The position numbers were made by a program, and so were the translations under genes. This document shows positions 46,989 through 58,829 of a stretch of DNA of 64,000 nucleotides, piece by piece. Within the stretch, counting starts at the first letter, position 1. Each line of letters opens with the position of its first letter. Origin of the DNA: Chlorocebus sabaeus (lineage: Eukaryota > Chordata > Mammalia > Primates > Cercopithecidae); contig NW_027328070.1 in assembly GCF_047675955.1 (NCBI RefSeq), forward strand, positions 558,001 through 622,000, given 5' to 3'. The notes under the pieces were generated by a model, which was given only the letters and a program-made list of their open reading frames with translations, ran no database searches and was not told where the DNA came from.

Positions 46989-49900
46989 CTTTCGCTAAGA
47001 CTGTTCATGTCGAATTTTCAAAGTGATAATTGGAATCCCATAGAGGGCTATGGTGAAAAAGGAAATATCCTAAGGTAAAAACTGAAAAGTAGGTTTCTGA
47101 GAAAATGTTTTGTGTTCTGTTAATTCATCTTACAGAGTTACAGCTTTACCCTCAAGAAGCCTTTCGCTAAGACTTTTCTTCTGGAATTTGCAAAGTGATA
47201 TTTGGAAACCCTATAGCCCTATGGTGAAAATGGAAATATCCTAAGATAAAAAACGAAAAGAAGGTTTCTGAGAAACTTCTTTGAATTCTTTTAATTCATC
47301 TTACAGATTTACAGCTTTTATCTCCAGAATCCTTTGGCTAAGACTGTTCTTGTGGAATTTGCAAAATGTTTTTGGAAGCCCATAGAGGGCTATGCTGAAA
47401 AAGGAAATATCCTACGATAAAAACTGAAAAGAAGCTTTCTGAGAAACTGCTTTGTGTTCTGTTAATTCATCTCAGAGAGTTACAGCTTTCCCCTCAAGAA
47501 GTCTTTCACAAAGACTGTTCTTGTGTAATTTGCAAAGTGATATTTGGAAGACCATAGAGGGCTATGTTGAAAAAGGAAATATAGTAAGATAAAATCCGAA
47601 AAGAAGCTTTCTGAGAAACTGCTTTGTGTTCTGTTAATTCATCTCAAAGTGTCACAGATTTCCCCTCATGAGGCCGTTCACTAAGACTGTTCTTCTGAAA
47701 TTTGGAAAGTGATATTTAGAATCTCATCGAGGGCAATGGTGAAAAAGGAAATATTTTCCGATAAAAACTGTAAAGAAGCTTTCTGATAAACTGCTTTGTG
47801 TTCTGTTAGTTCATCTCACAGAGTTACAGCTTTCCCCTCAAGGAGCCGTTAACTAAGACTGTTTTGTGAAATTTGCAAAGTGATATTTGGAAGCCCATAG
47901 AGGGCTAAGGTGAAAAAGGAAATATCTTCCGCTAAAAACTGGAAAGAACCATTCTGAGAAAATGCGGTGTGTTCTGTTAGTACATATCACCGAGGTACAG
48001 CTTTCCTCTCAAGAAGCCTTTCGCTAAGACTGTTCTTGTGGGATTTCCAAAGTGATATTTGGAAGCCCATAGAGGGCTATAGTGAAAAAGGAAATATCTT
48101 CAGTTAAATACTGGAAAGAAGCTTTCTGAAAGACTGCTTTGTGTTCTGTTAATTCATCTCACAGAGTTACAGCTTCCCCCCTCAAGAAGCCTTTCGCTAA
48201 GACTGTTCTTGTGGAATTTGCAAAGTCATATTTGGAAGCCCATAGAGGACTATGGTGAAAAAGGAACTAACTTCCGTTAAAAACTGGAAAGAAGATTTGT
48301 GAGAAACTGCTTTGTGTTCTGTTAATTCAACTCACAGAGTTACAGATTTCCCCTTCAGAAGCCTTTCGCTAAGACTGTTCTTCTGGAATTTGCAAAGTGA
48401 TATTTGGAAGCCCATGGAGGGCTACGGTGAAAAGGGAAATAACTTCCGTTAAAAACTGGAAAGAAGCTTTCTGAGAAACTGCCGTGTGTTCTGTTAATAC
48501 ATCTCACCGAGTTACAGCTTTCCCCTCAAGAAGCCTTTCTATAAGACTGTTCTTGTGGAATTTGCAAAGTGATACTTGGAAGCCCATAGAGGGCTATTTT
48601 TAAAATGGAAATATCCTAGGATAAAAACCGAAAAGAAGCTGTCTGAGAAACTGCTTTGTGTTGTGTTAGTTCATCTCACAGTGTTACAGCTTTCCCCTCA
48701 AGAAGCCCTTCACTAAGACTGTTCTTGTGAAATTTGCAAACTGATATTTGTAATCCCATAGAGGACTTTGGTGAAAAAGGAAATATCTTTCGTTAAAAAC
48801 TGGAAAGAAGATTTCTGAGAAACTGCTTTGTGTTCTGTTAATTCATCTCAGAGAGTTACAGATTTCCCCTCAAGAGGCCGTTCACTAAGACTGTTCTTGT
48901 GGAATTTGCAAAGTGATATTTTGAAGCCCATAGTGGACTATGGTGAAAAAGGAAATATCTTCCGCTAAAAACTGGAAAGAACCTTTCTGAGAAACTGCTT
49001 TGTGTTCCGTTAATTAATCTCACAGAGTTACAGCTTTCCTATCATGAAGCCGATCACTAAGGCTGTTCTTTTGGAATATGCAAAGTGATATTTGGAAGCC
49101 CATAGAGGGCTACGGTGAAAAAGGAAATATCCTAAGACAAAAACTGAAAAGAAGCTTTCTGAGAAACTGCTTTGTGTTCTGTTAATTCATCTCACAGAGT
49201 TACATTTCCCTCTAAAAGCCTTTCGCTAAGGCTGTTGTCGAATTTGCAAAGTGATATTTGGAAGCCCATAGAGGGCTATGGTGAAAAAGGAAATATCTTC
49301 AGTTAAAAACTGGAAAGAAGCTTTCTGAGAAACTGCCATGTGTTCTGATAATAGACCTCACCCAGTTACAGCTTTCCCTTCAAGAAGCCTTTCGCTAAGA
49401 CTGTTGTTGTGGGATTTGCAAAATGATATTTGGAAGCCCATAGAGCGCTATGGTGAAAAAGGAAATATCTCCTGTTACAAAGCGGAAGGAAGCTTTCTGA
49501 GAAACTCCTTTTTGTTCTGTTAATTCACCTCAAAGAGTTACAGCTTTCCACTCAATAATTCTTTCGCTAAGACTGTTCTTGTGGAATTTGCAAAGTGAGA
49601 TTTGGAAGCCCATAGAGGTCTATGGTGAAAAAGGAAATATCGTAAGATAAAAACTGAAAAGAAGCTTTCTGAGAAATTGCCTTGTGTTCTGTTAATTCAT
49701 CTCACATAGTTACAACATTTCCCTCTAAAAGCCTTTCGCTAAGACTGTTCTTGTGGAATTTGCAAAGTGATATTTGGAAGCCCATACTGGGTTATGTTGA
49801 AAAAGGAAATATCTTCGGTTAAAAACTGAAAAGAAGCTTTTTGAGAAACTGCTTTGTGTTCTGTTAATTCATCTCACAGAGTTACAACTTTCCCCTCAGG

Positions 49901-50935
49901 AAGCCTTTCGCTAAGACTGTTCTTGTGAAACTTGCAAAGTGATATTTGGAAGCCCATAGAGGGCTATGGCGAAAAAGGAAATATCCTCCGTTAGAAACTG
50001 GAAAGAAGCTATCTGAGAAACTGCTTTGTGTTCTGTTAATTCATCTCACAGAGTTACAGTTTTCCCCTCCAGAAGTCTTTCGCTTCCACAGTTCTTGTGG
50101 AATTTGCATAGTGATATTTGTAATCCCATGGAGGGCTATGGTGAAAATGGAAATACCTTCAATTAAAAAATGAAAAGAAGCTTTCCGAGAAACTGCTTTG
50201 TGTTCTGTTAATTCATCTCAAAGAATTACAGCTTTCCCCTCAAGAAGCCTTCTGCTAAGACTGTTTTTGAGGAATTCCCAAAGTGATATGTGGAAGCCCA
50301 TAGAGGGCTATGGTGAAAATGGAAATATCCTAAGATACTTACCGAAGAGAAGCTGTCTGAAAAACTGCTTTGTGTTCTGTTAGTTCATCTCACAGAGCTA
50401 CAGCTTTTCCCTCAAGAAGCCGTTCATTAAGACTGTTTTGTGAAATTTGGAAAGTGATATTTGAAAACCCATAGAGGACTATGGTGAAAAAGGAAATATC
50501 TTCCGTTAAAAACTGGAAAGAAGCATTCTGAGAAAATGCCGTGTCTTCTGTTAACACGTCTCACTGAGTTACAGCTTTCCTCTCAAGAAGCCTTTCGCTA
50601 AGACTGTTCTTGTGGGATTTGCAATGTGATATTTGGAAGCCCATAGAGGACTATGGTGAGAAAGGAAATATCCTCCGTTAAAAACTGGAAAGAAGATTTG
50701 TGAGAAAATGCTTTGTGTTCTGTTAATTCATCTCACAGAGTTAGAGCTTTCCCCTCAAGAAGCCTTTCGATAAGACTGTTCTTGTGGAATTTGCAAAGTG
50801 ATATTTGGAAGCCCATAGAGGTCTATGGTGAAAAAGGAAATATCCTCAGTTAAAAACTGGAAAGAAGCTTTCTGAGAAACTGCTTTGTGTTCAGTTAGTT
50901 CCTCTCACAGAGTTACAGCTTTCCCCTCAAGAAGG
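46989..50935. repeat. HOR copy C1, 23-monomer form
   Basis: This copy is 3947 bp. The hybrid M5/13 monomer lies at 47775-47945. M2 has tttggctaag near 47334, shared with B5 and no other copy noticed. C-type markers are agagggctattttt in M18, cggaagg in M22, gaaattgccttg in M24, ggctatggcg in M25 and catggaggg in M26. Confidence 0.95.
47775..47945. repeat. Hybrid monomer M5/13 in copy C1 (23-mer deletion junction)
   Basis: This is the same join as in copy A, repeated in C2 (51722-51892), C3 (55669-55839), C4 (59616-59786) and C5 (63563-63733). The left and right parents are identical across the stretch from ctcacagagttac through gctttccc, so the exchange point is hidden inside about 22 bp of shared sequence. 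Confidence 0.9.
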
Positions 50936-53900
50936 CTTTCGCTAAGACTGTTCATGTCGAATTTTCAAAGTGATAATTGGAATCCCATAGAGGGCTATGG
51001 TGAAAAAGGAAATATCCTAAGGTAAAAACTGAAAAGTAGGTTTCTGAGAAAATGTTTTGTGTTCTGTTAATTCATCTTACAGAGTTACAGCTTTACCCTC
51101 AAGAAGCCTTTCGCTAAGACTTTTCTTCTGGAATTTGCAAAGTGATATTTGGAAACCCTATAGCCCTATGGTGAAAATGGAAATATCCTAAGATAAAAAA
51201 CGAAAAGAAGGTTTCTGAGAAACTTCTTTGAATTCTTTTAATTCATCTTACAGATTTACAGCTTTTATCTCCAGAATCCTTTCGCTAAGACTGTTCTTGT
51301 GGAATTTGCAAAATGTTTTTGGAAGCCCATAGAGGGCTATGCTGAAAAAGGAAATATGCTACGATAAAAACTGAAAAGAAGCTTTCTGAGAAACTGCTTT
51401 GTGTTCTGTTAATTCATCTCAGAGAGTTACAGCTTTCCCCTCAAGAAGTCTTTCACAAAGACTGTTCTTGTGTAATTTGCAAAGTGATATTTGGAAGACC
51501 ATAGAGGGCTATGTTGAAAAAGGAAATATAGTAAGATAAAATCCGAAAAGAAGCTTTCTGAGAAACTGCTTTGTGTTCTGTTAATTCATCTCAAAGTGTC
51601 ACAGATTTCCCCTCATGAGGCCGTTCACTAAGACTGTTCTTCTGAAATTTGGAAAGTGATATTTAGAATCTCATCGAGGGCAATGGTGAAAAAGGAAATA
51701 TTTTCCGATAAAAACTGTAAAGAAGCTTTCTGATAAACTGCTTTGTGTTCTGTTAGTTCATCTCACAGAGTTACAGCTTTCCCCTCAAGGAGCCGTTAAC
51801 TAAGACTGTTTTGTGAAATTTGCAAAGTGATATTTGGAAGCCCATAGAGGGCTAAGGTGAAAAAGGAAATATCTTCCGCTAAAAACTGGAAAGAACCATT
51901 CTGAGAAAATGCGGTGTGTTCTGTTAGTACATATCACCGAGGTACAGCTTTCCTCTCAAGAAGCCTTTCGCTAAGACTGTTCTTGTGGGATTTCCAAAGT
52001 GATATTTGGAAGCCCATAGAGGGCTATAGTGAAAAAGGAAATATCTTCAGTTAAATACTGGAAAGAAGCTTTCTGAAAGACTGCTTTGTGTTCTGTTAAT
52101 TCATCTCACAGAGTTACAGCTTCCCCCCTCAAGAAGCCTTTCGCTAAGACTGTTCTTGTGGAATTTGCAAAGTCATATTTGGAAGCCCATAGAGGACTAT
52201 GGTGAAAAAGGAACTAACTTCCGTTAAAAACTGGAAAGAAGATTTGTGAGAAACTGCTTTGTGTTCTGTTAATTCAACTCACAGAGTTACAGATTTCCCC
52301 TTCAGAAGCCTTTCGCTAAGACTGTTCTTCTGGAATTTGCAAAGTGATATTTGGAAGCCCATGGAGGGCTACGGTGAAAAGGGAAATAACTTCCGTTAAA
52401 AACTGGAAAGAAGCTTTCTGAGAAACTGCCGTGTGTTCTGTTAATACATCTCACCGAGTTACAGCTTTCCCCTCAAGAAGCCTTTCTATAAGACTGTTCT
52501 TGTGGAATTTGCAAAGTGATACTTGGAAGCCCATAGAGGGCTATTTTTAAAATGGAAATATCCTAGGATAAAAACCGAAAAGAAGCTGTCTGAGAAACTG
52601 CTTTGTGTTGTGTTAGTTCATCTCACAGTGTTACAGCTTTCCCCTCAAGAAGCCCTTCACTAAGACTGTTCTTGTGAAATTTGCAAACTGATATTTGTAA
52701 TCCCATAGAGGACTTTGGTGAAAAAGGAAATATCTTTCGTTAAAAACTGGAAAGAAGATTTCTGAGAAACTGCTTTGTGTTCTGTTAATTCATCTCAGAG
52801 AGTTACAGATTTCCCCTCAAGAGGCCGTTCACTAAGACTGTTCTTGTGGAATTTGCAAAGTGATATTTTGAAGCCCATAGTGGACTATGGTGAAAAAGGA
52901 AATATCTTCCGCTAAAAACTGGAAAGAACCTTTCTGAGAAACTGCTTTGTGTTCCGTTAATTAATCTCACAGAGTTACAGCTTTCCTATCATGAAGCCGA
53001 TCACTAAGGCTGTTCTTTTGGAATATGCAAAGTGATATTTGGAAGCCCATAGAGGGCTACGGTGAAAAAGGAAATATCCTAAGACAAAAACTGAAAAGAA
53101 GCTTTCTGAGAAACTGCTTTGTGTTCTGTTAATTCATCTCACAGAGTTACATTTCCCTCTAAAAGCCTTTCGCTAAGGCTGTTGTCGAATTTGCAAAGTG
53201 ATATTTGGAAGCCCATAGAGGGCTATGGTGAAAAAGGAAATATCTTCAGTTAAAAACTGGAAAGAAGCTTTCTGAGAAACTGCCATGTGTTCTGATAATA
53301 GACCTCACCCAGTTACAGCTTTCCCTTCAAGAAGCCTTTCGCTAAGACTGTTGTTGTGGGATTTGCAAAATGATATTTGGAAGCCCATAGAGCGCTATGG
53401 TGAAAAAGGAAATATCTCCTGTTACAAAGCGGAAGGAAGCTTTCTGAGAAACTCCTTTTTGTTCTGTTAATTCACCTCAAAGAGTTACAGCTTTCCACTC
53501 AATAATTCTTTCGCTAAGACTGTTCTTGTGGAATTTGCAAAGTGAGATTTGGAAGCCCATAGAGGTCTATGGTGAAAAAGGAAATATCGTAAGATAAAAA
53601 CTGAAAAGAAGCTTTCTGAGAAATTGCCTTGTGTTCTGTTAATTCATCTCACATAGTTACAACATTTCCCTCTAAAAGCCTTTCGCTAAGACTGTTCTTG
53701 TGGAATTTGCAAAGTGATATTTGGAAGCCCATACTGGGTTATGTTGAAAAAGGAAATATCTTCGGTTAAAAACTGAAAAGAAGCTTTTTGAGAAACTGCT
53801 TTGTGTTCTGTTAATTCATCTCACAGAGTTACAACTTTCCCCTCAGGAAGCCTTTCGCTAAGACTGTTGTTGTGAAACATGCAAAGTGATATTTGGAAGC

Positions 53901-54882
53901 CCATAGAGGTCTATGGCTTAAAAGGAAATAACCTCCGTTAGAAACTGGAAAGAAGCTATCTGAGAAACTGCTTTGTGTTCTGTTAATTCATCTCACAGAG
54001 TTACAGTTTTCCCCTCCAGAAGTCTTTCGCTTCCACAGTTCTTGTGGAATTTGCATAGTGATATTTGTAATCCCATGGAGGGCTATGGTGAAAATGGAAA
54101 TACCTTCAATTAAAAAATGAAAAGAAGCTTTCCGAGAAACTGCTTTGTGTTCTGTTAATTCATCTCAAAGAATTACAGCTTTCCCCTCAAGAAGCCTTCT
54201 GCTAAGACTGTTTTTGAGGAATTCCCAAAGTGATATGTGGAAGCCCATAGAGGGCTATGGTGAAAATGGAAATATCCTAAGATACTTACCGAAGAGAAGC
54301 TGTCTGAAAAACTGCTTTGTGTTCTGTTAGTTCATCTCACAGAGCTACAGCTTTTCCCTCAAGAAGCCGTTCATTAAGACTGTTTTGTGAAATTTGGAAA
54401 GTGATATTTGAAAACCCATAGAGGACTATGGTGAAAAAGGAAATATCTTCCGTTAAAAACTGGAAAGAAGCATTCTGAGAAAATGCCGTGTCTTCTGTTA
54501 ACACATCTCACTGAGTTACAGCTTTCCTCTCAAGAAGCCTTTCGCTAAGACTGTTCTTGTGGGATTTGCAATGTGATATTTGGAAGCCCATAGAGGACTA
54601 TGGTGAGAAAGGAAATATCCTCCGTTAAAAACTGGAAAGAATATTTGTGAGAAAATGCTTTGTGTTCTGTTAATTCATCTCACAGAGTTAGAGCTTTCCC
54701 CTCAAGAAGCCTTTCGATAAGACTGTTCTTGTGGAATTTGCAAAGTGATATTTGGAAGCCCATAGAGGTCTATGGTGAAAAAGGAAATATCCTCAGTTAA
54801 AAACTGGAAAGAAGCTTTCTGAGAAACTGCTTTGTGTTCAGTTAGTTCCTCTCACAGAGTTACAGCTTTCCCCTCAAGAAGG
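50936..54882. repeat. HOR copy C2, 23-monomer form with diverged M25
   Basis: This copy is 3947 bp. The hybrid M5/13 monomer lies at 51722-51892. M25 (about 53833-54004) holds an unusual cluster: gttgttgtgaaacatgc, aggtctatggctta and aataacctcc. M2 has atatgctacg near 51355, shared with C4 and C5. M29 has ttaacacatctc and gaatatttg, not seen in the other C copies. Confidence 0.95.
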
Positions 54883-57800
54883 CTTTCGCTAAGACTGTTC
54901 ATGTCGAATTTTCAAAGTGATAATTGGAATCCCATAGAGGGCTATGGTGAAAAAGGAAATATCCTAAGGTAAAAACTGAAAAGTAGGTTTCTGAGAAAAT
55001 GTTTTGTGTTCTGTTAATTCATCTTACAGAGTTACAGCTTTACCCTCAAGAAGCCTTTCGCTAAGACTTTTCTTCTGGAATTTGCAAAGTGATATTTGGA
55101 AACCCTATAGCCCTATGGTGAAAATGGAAATATCCTAAGATAAAAAACGAAAAGAAGGTTTCTGAGAAACTTCTTTGAATTCTTTTAATTCATCTTACAG
55201 ATTTACAGCTTTTATCTCCAGAATCCTTTCGCTAAGACTGTTCTTGTGGAATTTGCAAAATGTTTTTGGAAGCCCATAGAGGGCTATGCTGAAAAAGGAA
55301 ATATCCTACGATAAAAACTGAAAAGAAGCTTTCTGAGAAACTGCTTTGTGTTCTGTTAATTCACCTCAGAGAGTTACAGCTTTCCCCTCAAGAAGTCTTT
55401 CACAAAGACTGTTCTTGTGTAATTTGCAAAGTGATATTTGGAAGACCATAGAGGGCTATGTTGAAAAAGGAAATATAGTAAGATAAAATCCGAAAAGAAG
55501 CTTTCTGAGAAACTGCTTTGTGTTCTGTTAATTCATCTCAAAGTGTCACAGATTTCCCCTCATGAGGCCGTTCACTAAGACTGTTCTTCTGAAATTTGGA
55601 AAGTGATATTTAGAATCTCATCGAGGGCAATGGTGAAAAAGGAAATATTTTCCGATAAAAACTGTAAAGAAGCTTTCTGATAAACTGCTTTGTGTTCTGT
55701 TAGTTCATCTCACAGAGTTACAGCTTTCCCCTCAAGGAGCCGTTAACTAAGACTGTTTTGTGAAATTTGCAAAGTGATATTTGGAAGCCCATAGAGGGCT
55801 AAGGTGAAAAAGGAAATATCTTCCGCTAAAAACTGGAAAGAACCATTCTGAGAAAATGCGGTGTGTTCTGTTAGTACATATCACCGAGGTACAGCTTTCC
55901 TCTCAAGAAGCCTTTCGCTAAGACTGTTCTTGTGGGATTTCCAAAGTGATATTTGGAAGCCCATAGAGGGCTATAGTGAAAAAGGAAATATCTTCAGTTA
56001 AATACTGGAAAGAAGCTTTCTGAAAGACTGCTTTGTGTTCTGTTAATTCATCTCACAGAGTTACAGCTTCCCCCCTCAAGAAGCCTTTCGCTAAGACTGT
56101 TCTTGTGGAATTTGCAAAGTCATATTTGGAAGCCCATAGAGGACTATGGTGAAAAAGGAACTAACTTCCGTTAAAAACTGGAAAGAAGATTTGTGAGAAA
56201 CTGCTTTGTGTTCTGTTAATTCAACTCACAGAGTTACAGATTTCCCCTTCAGAAGCCTTTCGCTAAGACTGTTCTTCTGGAATTTGCAAAGTGATATTTG
56301 GAAGCCCATGGAGGGCTACGGTGAAAAGGGAAATAACTTCCGTTAAAAACTGGAAAGAAGCTTTCTGAGAAACTGCCGTGTGTTCTGTTAATACATCTCA
56401 CCGAGTTACAGCTTTCCCCTCAAGAAGCCTTTCTATAAGACTGTTCTTGTGGAATTTGCAAAGTGATACTTGGAAGCCCATAGAGGGCTATTTTTAAAAT
56501 GGAAATATCCTAGGATAAAAACCGAAAAGAAGCTGTCTGAGAAACTGCTTTGTGTTGTGTTAGTTCATCTCACAGTGTTACAGCTTTCCCCTCAAGAAGC
56601 CCTTCACTAAGACTGTTCTTGTGAAATTTGCAAACTGATATTTGTAATCCCATAGAGGACTTTGGTGAAAAAGGAAATATCTTTCGTTAAAAACTGGAAA
56701 GAAGATTTCTGAGAAACTGCTTTGTGTTCTGTTAATTCATCTCAGAGAGTTACAGATTTCCCCTCAAGAGGCCGTTCACTAAGACTGTTCTTGTGGAATT
56801 TGCAAAGTGATATTTTGAAGCCCATAGTGGACTATGGTGAAAAAGGAAATATCTTCCGCTAAAAACTGGAAAGAACCTTTCTGAGAAACTGCTTTGTGTT
56901 CCGTTAATTAATCTCACAGAGTTACAGCTTTCCTATCATGAAGCCGATCACTAAGGCTGTTCTTTTGGAATATGCAAAGTGATATTTGGAAGCCCATAGA
57001 GGGCTACGGTGAAAAAGGAAATATCCTAAGACAAAAACTGAAAAGAAGCTTTCTGAGAAACTGCTTTGTGTTCTGTTAATTCATCTCACAGAGTTACATT
57101 TCCCTCTAAAAGCCTTTCGCTAAGGCTGTTGTCGAATTTGCAAAGTGATATTTGGAAGCCCATAGAGGGCTATGGTGAAAAAGGAAATATCTTCAGTTAA
57201 AAACTGGAAAGAAGCTTTCTGAGAAACTGCCATGTGTTCTGATAATAGACCTCACCCAGTTACAGCTTTCCCTTCAAGAAGCCTTTCGCTAAGACTGTTG
57301 TTGTGGGATTTGCAAAATGATATTTGGAAGCCCATAGAGCGCTATGGTGAAAAAGGAAATATCTCCTGTTACAAAGCGGAAGGAAGCTTTCTGAGAAACT
57401 CCTTTTTGTTCTGTTAATTCACCTCAAAGAGTTACAGCTTTCCACTCAATAATTCTTTCGCTAAGACTGTTCTTGTGGAATTTGCAAAGTGAGATTTGGA
57501 AGCCCATAGAGGTCTATGGTGAAAAAGGAAATATCGTAAGATAAAAACTGAAAAGAAGCTTTCTGAGAAATTGCCTTGTGTTCTGTTAATTCATCTCACA
57601 TAGTTACAACATTTCCCTCTAAAAGCCTTTCGCTAAGACTGTTCTTGTGGAATTTGCAAAGTGATATTTGGAAGCCCATACTGGGTTATGTTGAAAAAGG
57701 AAATATCTTCGGTTAAAAACTGAAAAGAAGCTTTTTGAGAAACTGCTTTGTGTTCTGTTAATTCATCTCACAGAGTTACAACTTTCCCCTCAGGAAGCCT

Positions 57801-58829
57801 TTCGCTAAGACTGTTCTTGTGAAACTTGCAAAGTGATATTTGGAAGCCCATAGAGGGCTATGGCTTAAAAGGAAATATCCTCCGTTAGAAACTGGAAAGA
57901 AGCTATCTGAGAAACTGCTTTGTGTTCTGTTAATTCATCTCACAGAGTTACAGTTTTCCCCTCCAGAAGTCTTTCGCTTCCACAGTTCTTGTGGAATTTG
58001 CATAGTGATATTTGTAATCCCATGGAGGGCTATGGTGAAAATGGAAATACCTTCAATTAAAAAATGAAAAGAAGCTTTCCGAGAAACTGCTTTGTGTTCT
58101 GTTAATTCATCTCAAAGAATTACAGCTTTCCCCTCAAGAAGCCTTCTGCTAAGACTGTTTTTGAGGAATTCCCAAAGTGATATGTGGAAGCCCATAGAGG
58201 GCTATGGTGAAAATGGAAATATCCTAAGATACTTACCGAAGAGAAGCTGTCTGAAAAACTGCTTTGTGTTCTGTTAGTTCATCTCACAGAGCTACAGCTT
58301 TTCCCTCAAGAAGCCGTTCATTAAGACTGTTTTGTGAAATTTGGAAAGTGATATTTGAAAACCCATAGAGGACTATGGTGAAAAAGGAAATATCTTCCGT
58401 TAAAAACTGGAAAGAAGCATTCTGAGAAAATGCCGTGTCTTCTGTTAACACGTCTCACTGAGTTACAGCTTTCCTCTCAAGAAGCCTTTCGCTAAGACTG
58501 TTCTTGTGGGATTTGCAATGTGATATTTGGAAGCCCATAGAGGACTATGGTGAGAAAGGAAATATCCTCCGTTAAAAACTGGAAAGAAGATTTGTGAGAA
58601 AATGCTTTGTGTTCTGTTAATTCATCTCACAGAGTTAGAGCTTTCCCCTCAAGAAGCCTTTCGATAAGACTGTTCTTGTGGAATTTGCAAAGTGATATTT
58701 GGAAGCCCATAGAGGTCTATGGTGAAAAAGGAAATATCCTCAGTTAAAAACTGGAAAGAAGCTTTCTGAGAAACTGCTTTGTGTTCAGTTAGTTCCTCTC
58801 ACAGAGTTACAGCTTTCCCCTCAAGAAGG
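54883..58829. repeat. HOR copy C3, 23-monomer form
   Basis: This copy is 3947 bp. The hybrid M5/13 monomer lies at 55669-55839. It shares ggcttaaaagg in M25 (near 57862) with C2 but not the rest of the C2 cluster. M2 has atatcctacg, as in C1. M3 has the private change attcacctcagag near 55360. Confidence 0.95.
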
